Of a stretch of DNA of 64,000 nt, positions 9,504-20,675 are shown piece after piece (positions within the stretch are counted from its first letter, which is position 1; the number at the start of each line of letters is the position of its first letter). The notes under the pieces are model-generated. The model was given only the letters and a program-made list of their open reading frames with translations. It was not told where the DNA came from and did no database searches. The translations under genes and the position numbers were made by a program. This DNA comes from Rebecca billardiae RCC1528 (taxonomy: Eukaryota; Haptophyta), in the NCBI GenBank assembly GCA_965240325.2, contig OZ251224.1:620001-684000 (forward strand). Reading direction: 5' to 3'.

Positions 9504-11200
9504 GACGTGATCCAAAGCGCTTGGCCGTACTCGAGAAAGCAGTCCACCAGCTGGCCATGCGCTGGGGCGTGCACGCGCACCGGAAGCAGCTGATTCCCAC
9601 CAGCTGAGCCGATGCCGAGCAAGCCGTGCTTGTTGGCGCCAAAGGTGTACACGCTGCCGTCCGCGCCCATCACCGCGCTGCAATCACTGCCCGCGCTGGC
9701 GCGCACGATGCGCACGCCCTGCAGCGCCTCGATGCGCCTGGGCACGAGTACGTTGGATTTGTCACCATGGCCAAGGCAACCAGAATCCCCACACCCGAAC
9801 GAGTGCACGCCGCCAGTGGCATCCACCACCAGGCTGTGACCATCGCCCGCACTCACGTGCACGGCGCGCACGCCCTTCAGCGCCTCGATGCGCTGAGGCG
9901 TGCGCAGAGTCTTCTGGTCGCCATGCCCGAGGCAGCCTGCTTCGCCGCCACCGCACGAGTACACGGCACCACCCATAGACAGTATCAGCGTGTGCCCGTA
10001 ACCAGCGGACATGCCGCCCATGCGCACACCGTCCAGCGCCTCGATGCGCACAGGCTCCAGCCGGTTCTCAGTGTCGCCGTGGCCAAGCTGGCCGTGCTCG
10101 TTCCATCCCCAGCTGTACATACCGCCCGCTGCGGTAAGCGCGAGGCCGTGAAGCTGACCAGCGGCGATGCCCACGACGAGCCCCATGCTGATCATGCCCA
10201 GCGCGGTGAAGACTCGGCGCGTCTCCTTGTCGCCCAGGCCCAGCTGGCCGCAATCATTCTGACCGCACGCGTACACGGCGCCACAGTCGCTGAGCGCGAG
10301 CAGGTGTCGAAGCCCAGCCGCCACCGCACGCACGCATACCGCCGAGAGCGATGCCACGCGCGTCGGCACGAGAACCGCCGAGTCGCGCAGCTCCGGATGG
10401 CCCAGTGCAGCGGGCACATCTAGCTCATCCTCGTCTTGCTCCTCCTCACCGCACGTGTGCAGCCCGCCCGATGCGTCCACGAACGCGCTGAACGTCGCGA
10501 CTTCATCCTCCGAGGTGCCACACCCAACCACGCACGCGTGCGCATCGGCATGCTCCAGCACTCGCTCGCGCGCGAACAGCTCCGCCCGCCACGAGCACGC
10601 GCCCGCGGGGAGAGCCGCCGGCAGCGCGCCCTCGTGCCCGCGCTGACGCGCGCGCTCGCGCAGCGCGTGCTCCACCGGCGAGCGTTCGCCGGGCGCGACG
10701 CGGAAGAGGCGCGACGTGGCGTTGGCACTCGCCAGATCATGCGCGCACTCGAGCCAGCCGAGGATGCGCGTGACCACGTCCGTCGGCAGGTCGCACAGCG
10801 TGAGGCCAGCCGTCTCCGTCGGCGCTGCCGCCGTGTCGCTGGGAGGTGGCTCGCGCTGCACGGCTGTCGACCCATCCGGCGCGGCGCAGCCTGTGCACGT
10901 CGCGACGGCGACATGGCGCAGAGTGCCTAGCTCGTGAATGCCGTCGTACTGCGTCCTCGCCGACGCCGCCTTCGTCACGCGCTTGCACCCCGGCCGGCCG
11001 CACCGCACGACGCAGCGCTCGGACGCGAGCGCGCGCTGGAAGAGGCACACGTTGTGCGCGACGTGCTCGTCGCCGCACGCGAGCTGCGCCCACGGCTGGC
11101 TCCCAATACGATCGCCGCACAGCGCGCACGGCACCTCGAAGACCTGGGACGCGGCGGCGGCGCCGTCGTCCACGAGCGAGCGTTTGCGCGAGGGCTCCAT
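9368..11200 (-). CDS. Zinc-finger, F-box and RCC1-repeat protein
   Basis: Single exon of 610 residues from the ATG at 11200. Residues 25-80 hold a Cys/His cluster (CALCGDR, then ACGDEHVAHNVC, then CGRPGCKRV) resembling a RING- or treble-clef-type zinc finger. Residues about 130-165 look like an F-box (LTLCDLPTDVVTRILGWLEC). From about 265 onward come RCC1-type blades with the GxNxxGQLGxGD signature, for example CGQNDCGQLGLGDKETRR, WGWNEHGQLGHGDTENR, CGGGEAGCLGHGDQK and FGCGDSGCLGHGDKSN, forming a beta-propeller. RCC1 propellers bind small GTPases, chromatin or other partners, and an F-box would join an SCF ubiquitin ligase. A substrate adaptor for ubiquitination is the best guess. The RCC1 call is firm, the F-box likely, the finger type uncertain. 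Confidence 0.75.
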   Translation of the reverse strand: MEPSRKRSLVDDGAAAASQVFEVPCALCGDRIGSQPWAQLACGDEHVAHNVCLFQRALASERCVVRCGRPGCKRVTKAASARTQYDGIHELGTLRHVAVATCTGCAAPDGSTAVQREPPPSDTAAAPTETAGLTLCDLPTDVVTRILGWLECAHDLASANATSRLFRVAPGERSPVEHALRERARQRGHEGALPAALPAGACSWRAELFARERVLEHADAHACVVGCGTSEDEVATFSAFVDASGGLHTCGEEEQDEDELDVPAALGHPELRDSAVLVPTRVASLSAVCVRAVAAGLRHLLALSDCGAVYACGQNDCGQLGLGDKETRRVFTALGMISMGLVVGIAAGQLHGLALTAAGGMYSWGWNEHGQLGHGDTENRLEPVRIEALDGVRMGGMSAGYGHTLILSMGGAVYSCGGGEAGCLGHGDQKTLRTPQRIEALKGVRAVHVSAGDGHSLVVDATGGVHSFGCGDSGCLGHGDKSNVLVPRRIEALQGVRIVRASAGSDCSAVMGADGSVYTFGANKHGLLGIGSAGGNQLLPVRVHAPAHGQLVDCFLEYGQALWITSDGGAYSCGWQTAALGHGMSAADRMANLTSPARIAQLLPLRRRGA

Positions 11201-11400
11201 ATGTCGTGGGTGTGAGGCTCACTCCTCGCGTCGTCATCGCGATGACCCCGGTTGGGCAGCGGATTGCCTGCTCATCGATTGTACAGTACACGTAAGCTGT
11301 GTGCGCAGTCTCGGTCGTATTCTTAGTAGTAAACGGTACTGTCTGTACGACTGTATCGCGGCCGCCCTCTTGTCAGATACTCATACTGTATGAGGGTACT

Positions 11401-11728
11401 AAGGCGTTCATGTCATTGTCATGTGCTGTTGCCTGCTCGTCGGACAGCCGGAGCACCCGCGTTTGCTCACTGACATCACTACACGGCTCACGTGCCGTCA
11501 CGCGCCGCCTGCGTCTCCATCGGCAGCTGCCACGAGCACGCGCCGGCCGGTTGCAACTTGGCTCCGCGCCACCGGCACCGCGCACCGAGTCCGCTACGCA
11601 CCCCGGCGCCGCAGGGGTGGCAGCAGCGCGATTCGCGCTGGAGAAATGAGGTCGTCCATCCCGTCGTCAAAGCTCAGACCGTGGCCGAGCGCGGCCGACT
11701 GCATGCCACACGAGTACGCGCCGCCGCC
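11401..11728. repeat. Segmental duplication, right copy
   Basis: Second copy of the 9185-9503 segment in the same orientation, about 200 bases upstream of the RCC1 gene's start codon. Copies differ at scattered positions, so the event is not very recent. Confidence 0.9.
11594..11728 (-). pseudogene. Truncated 3' fragment of the RCC1-like gene
   Basis: Inside the right duplication copy, the minus strand still reads in frame as the last blade and stop of the RCC1 protein (GGAYSCGMQSAALGHG ... SPARIA ... PLRRRGA). The intact gene has GGAYSCGWQTAALGHG and the same ending. Only about 43 codons remain and there is no start, so it is a remnant and not a working gene. The frame has nevertheless stayed open. 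Confidence 0.8.
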
Positions 11729-11956
11729 TGCACAGTAAACATCGCGCTATGAGCTCGCGCTCTGCGTCACTATAATCACACAGTGGCCAGTGGGCCCACC
11801 TACAGTGCCGGCAGTGGCCGTGGCCGGCCGCCGTGCCATTACACAGCAGCAGAATGAGATTGAGAACTCGAACGAGTCGAACGTTCACGTTGCCAGACAC
11901 TCAGACAGGCGAACGCGCGGACCCGACGCTATGGAACTGCCTAACGTTGGGCTGAG

Positions 11957-12012
11957 TTTATATATATATAATTATATATAATTATATAATTATATATAAT
12001 TATATATATATA
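11957..12012. repeat. Short AT/ATATAATT microsatellite
   Basis: Imperfect TATATAATTATATAATTA tract directly left of the repeat fragment at 12013. Confidence 0.8.
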
Positions 12013-12109
12013 GCTGCCGCTTGCCGGAGCTGCTCGCCGCTAGGTCGGCGGGCGGCGACATCGACTACGACCTCACCCTCATCCAAGTGCTCCGGAAGGC
12101 GCTCGGCCG
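12013..12109 (+). repeat. Dispersed repeat fragment (inverted copy at 57370-57468)
   Basis: About 97 bases that match 57370-57468 on the opposite strand, with few differences. Both copies can be read as AARSAGGDIDYDL followed by TL(I/T)QVLRKALGR, so the family may derive from a coding sequence. Here it sits between AT microsatellites; the other copy lies beside a CA microsatellite and a DNA transposon. Confidence 0.8.
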
Positions 12110-12291
12110 CGGCGGCATCTGCCGTCGCCGCCGCGTGCGGCCAGGCCGAGGCCGTGCTCCATCCCGGCCCCGCTCCCGTAGGGGGGCAGGGCTGCGGGTG
12201 GCGCACTGTCTGACCTGGACGGAAGGCGCGGACGCATTCTATGTGTCTGTTGCACTCTGAGCCTGACGCTTGTCCGATGCTGCCACGTCGT

Positions 12292-12404
<113 letters not shown>

Positions 12405-12654
12405 CCGCGTTCCGCGGTCCTTTTCTGCATAGAATCAACGCAGTTGGGGGCCCGCGGTGGCCGTGCAATCGCGGCTCTCCGCCGTAGTGGCAGTTCGCCA
12501 GTTGAAGTCGGTTCTGAGATGACTGAAGCTATATTCGTCCGACCGTCGCCCTGCCTGCGCGACCGCGAGACTCATTCACACTTCACACAATCACAGCAGC
12601 GGACCTGAGACCGCACCCGGCACCGGTCGTCAAATCGGACGTCCGTCTGACAAC

Positions 12655-12801
12655 TAGCTGCCAAATGTCCAACTGGCTGATCAGCTCGGATCCGACCCGT
12701 CCGCGATCGTGCCATCGGCATCGGAATTACTACTAGTAGCTGCCAAACTGTGTCCAACTCTGGCTGATCAGCTCGGATCCGACCCGTCCGCGATCGTGCC
12801 G
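12655..12801. repeat. Tandem duplication with period about 87 bases
   Basis: The phrase CTGGCTGATCAGCTCGGATC and the bases after it up to CGCGATCGTGCC occur twice, starting at 12673 and 12760, and each is preceded by TAGCTGCCAAA. There is a GATC-rich core. Confidence 0.9.
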
Positions 12802-13822
12802 AGTGAGTCGTGCCGCGGAGCTCGGAGTACTGAAGGAGTCGGGTGTGACAGCAGGGTGCTTTAGCGCTGCGGCCCGTGCCAGCCAACGACCAGACGTACT
12901 CTGGCCACTTGACCCGTTGCACGGGTGAGTGACCGTACGCCCTGCCTGGTGCCTACCGCGCGCGCCGCGCGACCTGGCGACTCGGGGTGATGGAGAGCGG
13001 ATGGCGACAGCAGCAGCAGTCCTCATGAAGACGATGAAACTGGCGGCACGGGTGCACGAGGTGGCAGGCGAAAGCGTGCCGACGAGACCGCATTTGACAC
13101 ACCTGAGCCGCACGCGCGTGCCGTCGCCGAGCGGCGAGCGCTGCAAACGCGCAACCGTACCGCGCGCGCCACGACGGCGCGGCACTAGCTGATGCAGGCC
13201 GTACTGCCGGCACTGCTTCTGCGATCATGCGCCACGGTCGCAGCTGACTGCGTGAGCAGCAAGCGGGAGGCGGGTCCGGAGGCACGTGCAGGCGCCGTCC
13301 CGCATATCCGCCATCGCCCATCGTGCCGGGGCACGTCACCTCCGACGATCCGGATGCATGGCCCAGTCCGGACGTCACGCGATCCGGGAAGACGAGTACG
13401 ATTCGCTCGTAACGAACCGTTACACTAATGTCACGTCCAGCTGACGTCCAGATCGCACTTTACTTAAGGGAATCAGCTGGGCGCGCTTTTTTTTGGCCTG
13501 ATAGACCTCTCAATGCGATCTCAAAAACTCGAAACTCGGTCTCCGCCAGCCCTAAAAATCGCCCCCCGTCCCTTTTTTTCCGCCGCCCCCCGTCCCTTTT
13601 TTCTTGATCAAAGATCTTTTTGAAACGTGGTTCCGGCACCGTGGTTCGGGCCCGCTGGTGCGGGCTCCACGCTGCGCGCTCCGCCCTGCACCGCGGGCCA
13701 TAATTTTATTATCGGTGACGAGTACGACGACATTCGACAATTTCGACATGCGTCTGACATCCGAGCCCGAGGCCGTCGCAGCTGAGCGCCGCCTCGGGCT
13801 CGCGACAGATGTGCGCGTCCAA
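12802..13822. other. Intergenic stretch, no gene seen
   Basis: No supported gene. A small direct repeat, CGCCCCCCGTCCCTTTTTT, occurs twice between about 13560 and 13600. A diffuse GC-rich part (12900-13350) has short open frames without recognisable features. Confidence 0.5.
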
Positions 13823-16800
13823 CTAGGGCACGATCATCGCCGTCGCGGGCAGGGATGATGCCGCAGCAGAGACACGCGCGAGCGCCACACGCGCGGCTAG
13901 TGCCAGTGGCAGCGGCGCTGGCTGCTGCCCATCCCGCGCGTCGGCGAGCTGGGCGAGCGCGGGCGCGAGCTCGGCCGCGGCCTCGCCGAGCGCCCGGCCG
14001 TCGAGAGCGCCGAGGAGGCGGACGGCGTGGTGCACGAGGTCCGAGCGGCGCATGGCACGGGGCGTAGCCGCGGCGCCGCCCTCCTCCTCGGCAGCGCCCA
14101 CGCTCACCTCGCCGACCAGCCCCGTGCAGAGCGCGCCGCAGGCGAGCGTGCTCACCGCCGCGCGCGCGCCGGGCTCGGCGGCCGCGAGCAGCCTGGCGAG
14201 GAGGAGGTGCGCGGCGCGAGGGTGCGCGCCCTGCGTGAGCAGCGCGCAGAGCCCCGCGATGACCACCGCGCCCACGCCCCCGCCCGCGGGCGACGCGGCC
14301 CCGTCCTCGTCTGTGTCCGCCTCGTTCGCATCGTCGGCCGCGTCGACGTCGTCGGCGCGCGCAGCCGCCGCGTCCGCGCTCGCGCGCGCCGCGCCGACCG
14401 AGCGCAGGAGCGCCTCACGCAGCTGCGCGCTGTCGAGCATCGCCTCGACCAGCTCGAGCGCCGCGGCCGCGATGGCGGGCTCGGCCGACGGGGCGAGCCA
14501 CTCCGCGAGCGGCACGCGCGGCGCGCCGGGCTGCGCTCCGCGCCGTCGCTCCGTCGCCAGCGCGCTCAGCAGCGCGCTGGCGCCGAGCGAGGCGCACGGC
14601 TCACACGGCAGGCGCGCGCACGCGCGCGCGCACAGCGCGGCGCAGCGCAGCGCGAGCGCCACAGCGCGCGCGCCGTCGAGCGCAGGCACACGCCACTCCG
14701 CGGGCGCGGGCGGCTCGGCCGAGGCCGACGGCTGCTGCGCGGACGCGCACGCGGGCGGCGGCGAGGCCTCCGCGCCGAGCGCGTGCGCGTTCAGCGCGGC
14801 GCCGATGCCCACCGCCAGCCTGCACTCGACGCAGCACGCGCCGCTCAGCGCGTCCATGTGTTCAGACACGGTCGCCGCCGAGCCGCCCGGCGCGCAGGGC
14901 CACGCGCGAGCGCCGCCGCGCGTGCTCTCGGCGGCGGGCGCGGCCGAGCCGCCGCCCGCTCCGCTGCCACCGCCGCCCTCGGCGGGTGCGCGCACCTCGG
15001 CACTCAGCCGCGGCTGCTGCTGCTCCTCCGCGCCGCGCGCTGTCGGCCGCGCGTCGGCCGAGCACGCTCCGCTCTGCAGAAGCGCGCACGCCAGCCGCAG
15101 CGCGCGCCGCACCGCGCTGGCGCGCGCCTCGAGAGACGAGTGCTCGGCGGCCGGCGGCGCGCGCAGCAGGTGCTCCTCCGCCAGCAGCAGAAGCTGCCGC
15201 GCGCCCTCCGCACCACCGTGCGCGCCGCCCCTGCCCCGCTCTCCCGCCGCCCACAGCCGCTGGAGCGCGCCGCGCAAAGCCGCCTGCTCCGCGCGCGCGC
15301 CCTCGAGCGGCGCGGCGCGGATGCGCGCCGCAAGCGCTGCGGCCGGCGTGACCGGCGCGGCGCGCGCGAGAGCGCGCGCGAGCGCGTCCACGCTGCCGGC
15401 ATCGGCGTGGCTGCCCAGCACCCACTGGCACGCGGCCGCGCGCGCGCGCGCCGCCTCGCCCCTGCCCTCTGCCAGTGCTGTCTCCATCGCGTCCGCGCCC
15501 GCGTCCGCGTCCGCGTCCGCCGCGTCGGCGCGCGCCGGCGGCGCTGCGTGCGGAGGGCGAGGGAGGTCCGCGCTGGGCGGGAGCGTGCACACCTGCACCG
15601 CCGCGTGCGCGCGCGCTGGCGGCGGCGACGGCGGTCGCACGCCGCGCTGGGCAGGCGCGGGGCCGGCCGCGGCGACGATGGCGGCTGCGGCCGCGCTCGC
15701 GCGCGTGTGCGGTGAGCCCTCACACGCGTGCCGCGCGCTCGCCTCGCCGACGGCGGGGCCATCGGGGCCCTCCGGGATCATGTCCGCCGGATCAAAGCTG
15801 TCGGGCGCGCTGCCCGCGTGCGCCGCGCGCGCGTGCTCAGCCGAGCGCAGCGGCGACGTGTCGAGCGCGCGCGCGCGGCCGGGGGTCGAGGCCGCGCCCG
15901 ACAGCCGCCGCTTGCGCGCGCCTGCGCCGAGCGAGGCCGGCTGCTGCTGGCGCGGCGTGCGTTGGAAGAGTGGCGGCGCGGCGGGCGAGGGCGGCGGGTG
16001 GTGCAGCGAGGCGTGCGCGCGCGCGTCCGGAGTCACGCCGAGCGCGCCGCGCGCCACGACGCTCGCCGCGCCGCCGCCGGCCGCCGCGCCGGCTGCAGGC
16101 GTGTCGAGGCTGTGGGCGGCGCCGCCTGCGCTGCCCGGCGGCGGCGGCGGCGCGCGGCGCGCGGCCGCCCCCGCCGCGCCGGCCGCGGGCGTCTCGCCGC
16201 TCGAGCGCGCGCCGCGCGCCGCGCTCCCAGCGCACGCGCCGGCCGGCGCGCGCTGCTGCTCCAGCTGCTCCCGCCGCAGCTGCACGCGCAGCTCGGTCAG
16301 CTCCTTGGCCGCGCTCGAGTGCGCCGCCCGCAGCTGCTGCAGCTCGCGCGCCGCCTGCGCGCGCTCCGCCTCCTTAAACTCGAGGTCGACGCGCAGCTTG
16401 TCGAGCTCTGCGCTGACGCGCGCGTGCTCCGCGGCGCTCGCGGCGGAGGTCGACGCCGCCGCCTCGATCGCGCGCTGCCGCGCGGCCGCGAGCGCGCGCT
16501 CGGTCTCAGCAAGGCGCGCGGCGAGAATGTCAGCGTGCGCTGCTCGGATCTCGACCGGCTGGTGTGCGGGCACCCGGGGCGCGGGCGCGGGCGCCGGCGG
16601 CGGAAGCGACGGTGGCGGCGCGGCGGGCGGGCCTCGCGGTGGGGCCGGCGCCGGCCGTGGCGCGGGGGGCGCGCGCGATACCGGAGGAGGATCGAAGAGA
16701 TCGAACATGTTCGGCCGAGGCGCGTCTGACGGCACCGGCGGCACCGGCGGAGGCGCCGGGGCGTTCTGCACCTGCTGGTCGAGGAGCGCGAAGAGGTCAG

Positions 16801-16840
16801 CGTCGGAGACGCCGTCGATGGCGAAGGGGTCACCCGTCAT
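13823..16840 (-). CDS. Large coiled-coil, helical-repeat protein; possibly ATRIP-like
   Basis: Start chosen at the ATG at 16840, giving about 1005 residues; the frame is open further upstream but there it overlaps the divergent NDK gene. The N-terminus is acidic and aromatic (DPFAIDGVSDADLFALLDQQ, then NMFDLFDPPP) and is followed by a Pro/Ala-rich linker. Residues about 140-250 form a coiled coil, including VSAELDKLRVDLEFKEAERA and ELTELRVQLRREQLEQQ. The rest is Ala/Leu-rich and could be a helical repeat array. An acidic RPA-binding-type N-terminus, a coiled coil and a helical C-terminal array recall ATRIP, the partner of the ATR checkpoint kinase. DPF and FD motifs could instead mean clathrin-adaptor binding. 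This is a low-certainty family guess on a fairly sure gene. Codons are extremely GC-rich and introns may be hidden. Confidence 0.5.
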   Translation of the reverse strand: MTGDPFAIDGVSDADLFALLDQQVQNAPAPPPVPPVPSDAPRPNMFDLFDPPPVSRAPPAPRPAPAPPRGPPAAPPPSLPPPAPAPAPRVPAHQPVEIRAAHADILAARLAETERALAAARQRAIEAAASTSAASAAEHARVSAELDKLRVDLEFKEAERAQAARELQQLRAAHSSAAKELTELRVQLRREQLEQQRAPAGACAGSAARGARSSGETPAAGAAGAAARRAPPPPPGSAGGAAHSLDTPAAGAAAGGGAASVVARGALGVTPDARAHASLHHPPPSPAAPPLFQRTPRQQQPASLGAGARKRRLSGAASTPGRARALDTSPLRSAEHARAAHAGSAPDSFDPADMIPEGPDGPAVGEASARHACEGSPHTRASAAAAAIVAAAGPAPAQRGVRPPSPPPARAHAAVQVCTLPPSADLPRPPHAAPPARADAADADADAGADAMETALAEGRGEAARARAAACQWVLGSHADAGSVDALARALARAAPVTPAAALAARIRAAPLEGARAEQAALRGALQRLWAAGERGRGGAHGGAEGARQLLLLAEEHLLRAPPAAEHSSLEARASAVRRALRLACALLQSGACSADARPTARGAEEQQQPRLSAEVRAPAEGGGGSGAGGGSAAPAAESTRGGARAWPCAPGGSAATVSEHMDALSGACCVECRLAVGIGAALNAHALGAEASPPPACASAQQPSASAEPPAPAEWRVPALDGARAVALALRCAALCARACARLPCEPCASLGASALLSALATERRRGAQPGAPRVPLAEWLAPSAEPAIAAAALELVEAMLDSAQLREALLRSVGAARASADAAAARADDVDAADDANEADTDEDGAASPAGGGVGAVVIAGLCALLTQGAHPRAAHLLLARLLAAAEPGARAAVSTLACGALCTGLVGEVSVGAAEEEGGAAATPRAMRRSDLVHHAVRLLGALDGRALGEAAAELAPALAQLADARDGQQPAPLPLALAARVALARVSAAASSLPATAMIVP

Positions 16841-17114
16841 AGCCGCAGCACCCTGAGCCACTCGGCCGACGGGTCGCGGGCCCGCGAGCCGCGGTGGGGT
16901 CGCCCCCCGCTCCCAACGACCGCGTGCGGTGCACTGGTGCCCGGCCGGCGCGAGCAGCCAGCGGGCCACACGGACAAGCCTGCCACTGGCCACTGCCAGA
17001 GGCTGGCGCGCGGGCGGGATTTCTTTTGGTCCCGCGGAAAAAGAAATCGGCCAGCTGTCCACGGCCCGAGTGCGGTTACAAAAAAAGGACCGCGCTTGTC
17101 GGTTGTCATTCAGG
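16841..17114. promoter_or_regulatory. Divergent intergenic region, coiled-coil gene / flagellar NDK
   Basis: The start codons face away from each other and are 274 bases apart. No classical TATA box was seen. An A-rich run (TTACAAAAAAAGGACC) lies about 40 bases before the NDK start codon. Confidence 0.4.
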
Positions 17115-19857
17115 ATGGTGAGCATGCCGACCTCCAAGCGGCGTGCACTCGCCCTCGTGCTGCCCGAGTCGGGAGCCGAGCCGGCGAGCGCGAAAGTGGA
17201 CGCGATCGTCAACACGCTCCGTGCGAACAATTTCGCGCTGCTCGGCCAGAAGACCATCAGCCTCTCCGTGGCGGAGGCTGAGGCGTTCTACGCCGAGCAC
17301 GACGGCTTGCCCGTGTTCCGCAAGCTGGTGGCCGCGGCGACGAGCGCGCCGATCGTGGCATTCGGCCTCGAGCTGCCGGACGCCGTCGCAGTGCTCGGCA
17401 CTCTGATGGAAAGCGGTACCCTCCCGGCCGATCTCCACGTCTCCAAGCCGGAGGACGTTGACCGCGAGCTCAAGTTCTTCTTCCCAGACGGTACGGACGC
17501 GCAGCGAGCGCACGCATGCTCCCGTGCAGCGCGTCGGCCGCGCGCGCTCACCCTCGACCACGCGCGTGCGCCCGTGCGTGCGCCCGCGCGCAGCCTTCCC
17601 GCGCGAGCCGGCCTTCGCCCTCATCAAGCCGGAGGTGGTCTCGACGAACAGGAAGGAGGAGCTGCTGCGCGAGCTGGAGGCGCGCGGCTACACGGTGGCA
17701 GCCGAGCGGACCGAGCAGCTGAGCGAGGCGCTGGCGCTCACGCTCTTCCCCAAAGCGGATCAGCACACGCTGACGCTGCTCACCTCCAACCCGAGCTGCC
17801 TGGTCGCGCTCGAGAAGCCCTTCGCCATCGCCGACCTGATCGGCGCGCTCGGGCCGCCAAACCCGGCGGTGGCGGCCGAGGTCGCGCCCGACTCCCTGCG
17901 CGGCAAGTTCGGCACGGACGAGGTGAAGAACGCCATCGACGTGTCGATGTCGGCAGAGGAGGCGCAGCAGCAGCTCACCGCCGCCTTCGGCGAGCGCGAC
18001 TTTGTGCGCGCGCCCGACGAGCGCTCGGTCGCCATCCTGCTGCCAGACGCTGTCGGCAAGCTCGAGGTGGCGGTGGCCACGCTGCGGCGCAACGGCTTCC
18101 GGGTGCTGGCGACGAAGCAGACGCCGCTGAGCGCGGACACGGCGACGGCGCTGCTGTCTGGGCTGAACCAGGACCTCATCGAGTACGCGCAGTCCGGCCT
18201 CTCCACCGCCATCTGCGTCACGCGCCCGCACGCCGTGCGCGCGCTGCGCTCGATCGTCGGGCCGGCCGGCGCGGCCGTCGTCTCGACGCTTAGCGCCGCG
18301 CTCGGCTTCGACAACGTGGGCGAGGACCGCTCGCCGGCGATCTGCCCGGACGCGGTGGAGGTGGCGGATGCGAGCTGCCGCGAGCTCTTCCCCGAGCTCT
18401 ACCAGATGCAGACCACGCTCGCCATCATCAAGCCCGACGCGGTCGGCGCGGGCGTGACCGAGCAGATTGTGCAGGCGGCGGTGGACCGCGGCTTTGCCGT
18501 CCGCGCGCGCACGAGCCTGCAGCTGCCCAAGTTCAAGGCGGAGGAGTTCTACGCGGAGCACAAGGGCAAGCCCTTCCTGCCCAACCTGGTCGGCTTCATG
18601 TCCTCCGGCCCCTGCGTCGCCCTCGCCCTCGCGCGCCCCGGCGCGATCGCCGAGTGGCGCGCGCTGATGGGGCCGACGCGCACCGCGGCCGCGCGGGAGG
18701 AGGCGCCCGGCTGCCTGCGTGCGCTCTACGGCACCAACAACACGCTGAACGCGACGCACGGCTCGGACTCGGAGGAGAGCGCGAAGCGCGAGGTGAAGTT
18801 CTTCTTCCCCGCGCTCTCCGTCGAGCCGCTCCCCCGCGCCGAGCAGGTGGCCATCGCCATCAAGGAGCAGCTGGAGCCGACGCTGATTGGCGCGCTCACC
18901 GAGCTGTGCAAGGCCAAGCCAGAGGAGCCTGTGCGCTGGCTGGGCAACTACCTGCTCACGCACAACCCGAACAAGCCCAAGGTGGCGCAAGTGGTGATCC
19001 AGAAGGCGGTGCCGCAGCCGCCGCCGAAGAAGGCCGTGCCGGATCTCAAGGTGCGCGCTCGGCTCACGGGGCAGCGTCGCCAACGCCGCCGCGAGCGCGC
19101 GCGCGCCCCCGCCCGCCCGCACGCTCTGCGGGCTTGCTTGGCTGAGCTCGCGCTGCCCTCGCGCCCCCGCCCGCCCGGCCGCGCCCGCGCGATCGCACGT
19201 GGTGCGGCGCAGGTGATCAACGGCCTGCGCGAGTACTTCGACTCGCTCGACGTGAACAAGAGCGGCTCCCTCAGCCTCTCAGAGTTCCGCGCCGCGCGCG
19301 TCGGGCAGCTCGGCATCACATTGCCAGACATCGACCTGGTGAAGGCCGACCTGTTCGTCCAGCTCGACGCCAACGCGGACGACCGCGTCACGTGGGCCGA
19401 GTTCCGCGCCGGGCTGCTCGAGCGCGCGGCGGACCTGTGCTTCGACTCGCGCGTGTCGCTGTACCGCAAGCTGTTCGGCGAGGGCCAGTACGCCGGGGCG
19501 CGCACACCTGCAGAGCTCGTGTCCAGCCTGCAAGCGAACACGGTGCGCGAGCGCGCAGCCCGCGCGGGGGGGCGCGCCCGCACGGCTTGCCCTGACCACG
19601 GCCGTGCGCTGCCCCGACCGCGCCGCGCGCAGGCCATCCTCAAGGCGCTCTTTGGGGAAGACTTGCCGGCACTCGTCGACGTCTTCAAAGCGCTCGACAA
19701 AGACGGCTCCGGCTCCGTCACATGGGACGAGTTCGTCGAGCGCGTGGAGGGGGCGTTCCGGCCGCGCGCGCCGATCGCGCACCGGGAGCGCATCAAGAAG
19801 CGCGCGCCGCCGCCACTGGAGGCGCCGCCTTCCGCGCCGCCGCCGCCTGCCTTCTGA
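17115..19857 (+). CDS. Flagellar multi-NDK, Dpy-30 and EF-hand protein
   Basis: Four exons were inferred: 17115-17490, 17594-19050, 19213-19542 and 19633-19857, giving 795 residues. Intron phases agree exactly, and all introns start GTACGG or GTGCGC and end in CAG. Four nucleoside-diphosphate-kinase-like modules span about residues 8-125, 131-260, 270-395 and 399-530. Only the fourth keeps the catalytic His (NATHGSDSEESA, His 514); in the second the same place reads NAIDVSMSAEEA. A Dpy-30/RIIa-type docking helix pair follows (LTELCKAKPEEPVRWLGNYL, about 570-600). Three EF-hands come last: DVNKSGSLSLSEF, DANADDRVTWAEF and DKDGSGSVTWDEF. NDK modules with Dpy-30 are typical of radial-spoke and other axonemal proteins, where they handle nucleotides and dock to AKAP-type partners. 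The EF-hands suggest calcium control of beating. Domain calls are firm; the exact axonemal complex is unknown. Confidence 0.88.

Positions 19858-20675
<818 letters not shown>

Noticed and set aside
12929-13192. Possible small plus-strand protein
   Set aside because: No motif, biased Arg/Ala/Thr composition and no splice context; kept as intergenic.
14052-16856. Plus-strand open frame of more than 900 codons opposite the coiled-coil gene
   Set aside because: It is Ser/Ala/Arg-rich without hydrophobic periodicity, helices or motifs. Very GC-rich coding DNA leaves the opposite strand open. The minus strand has a coiled coil and a sensible start.
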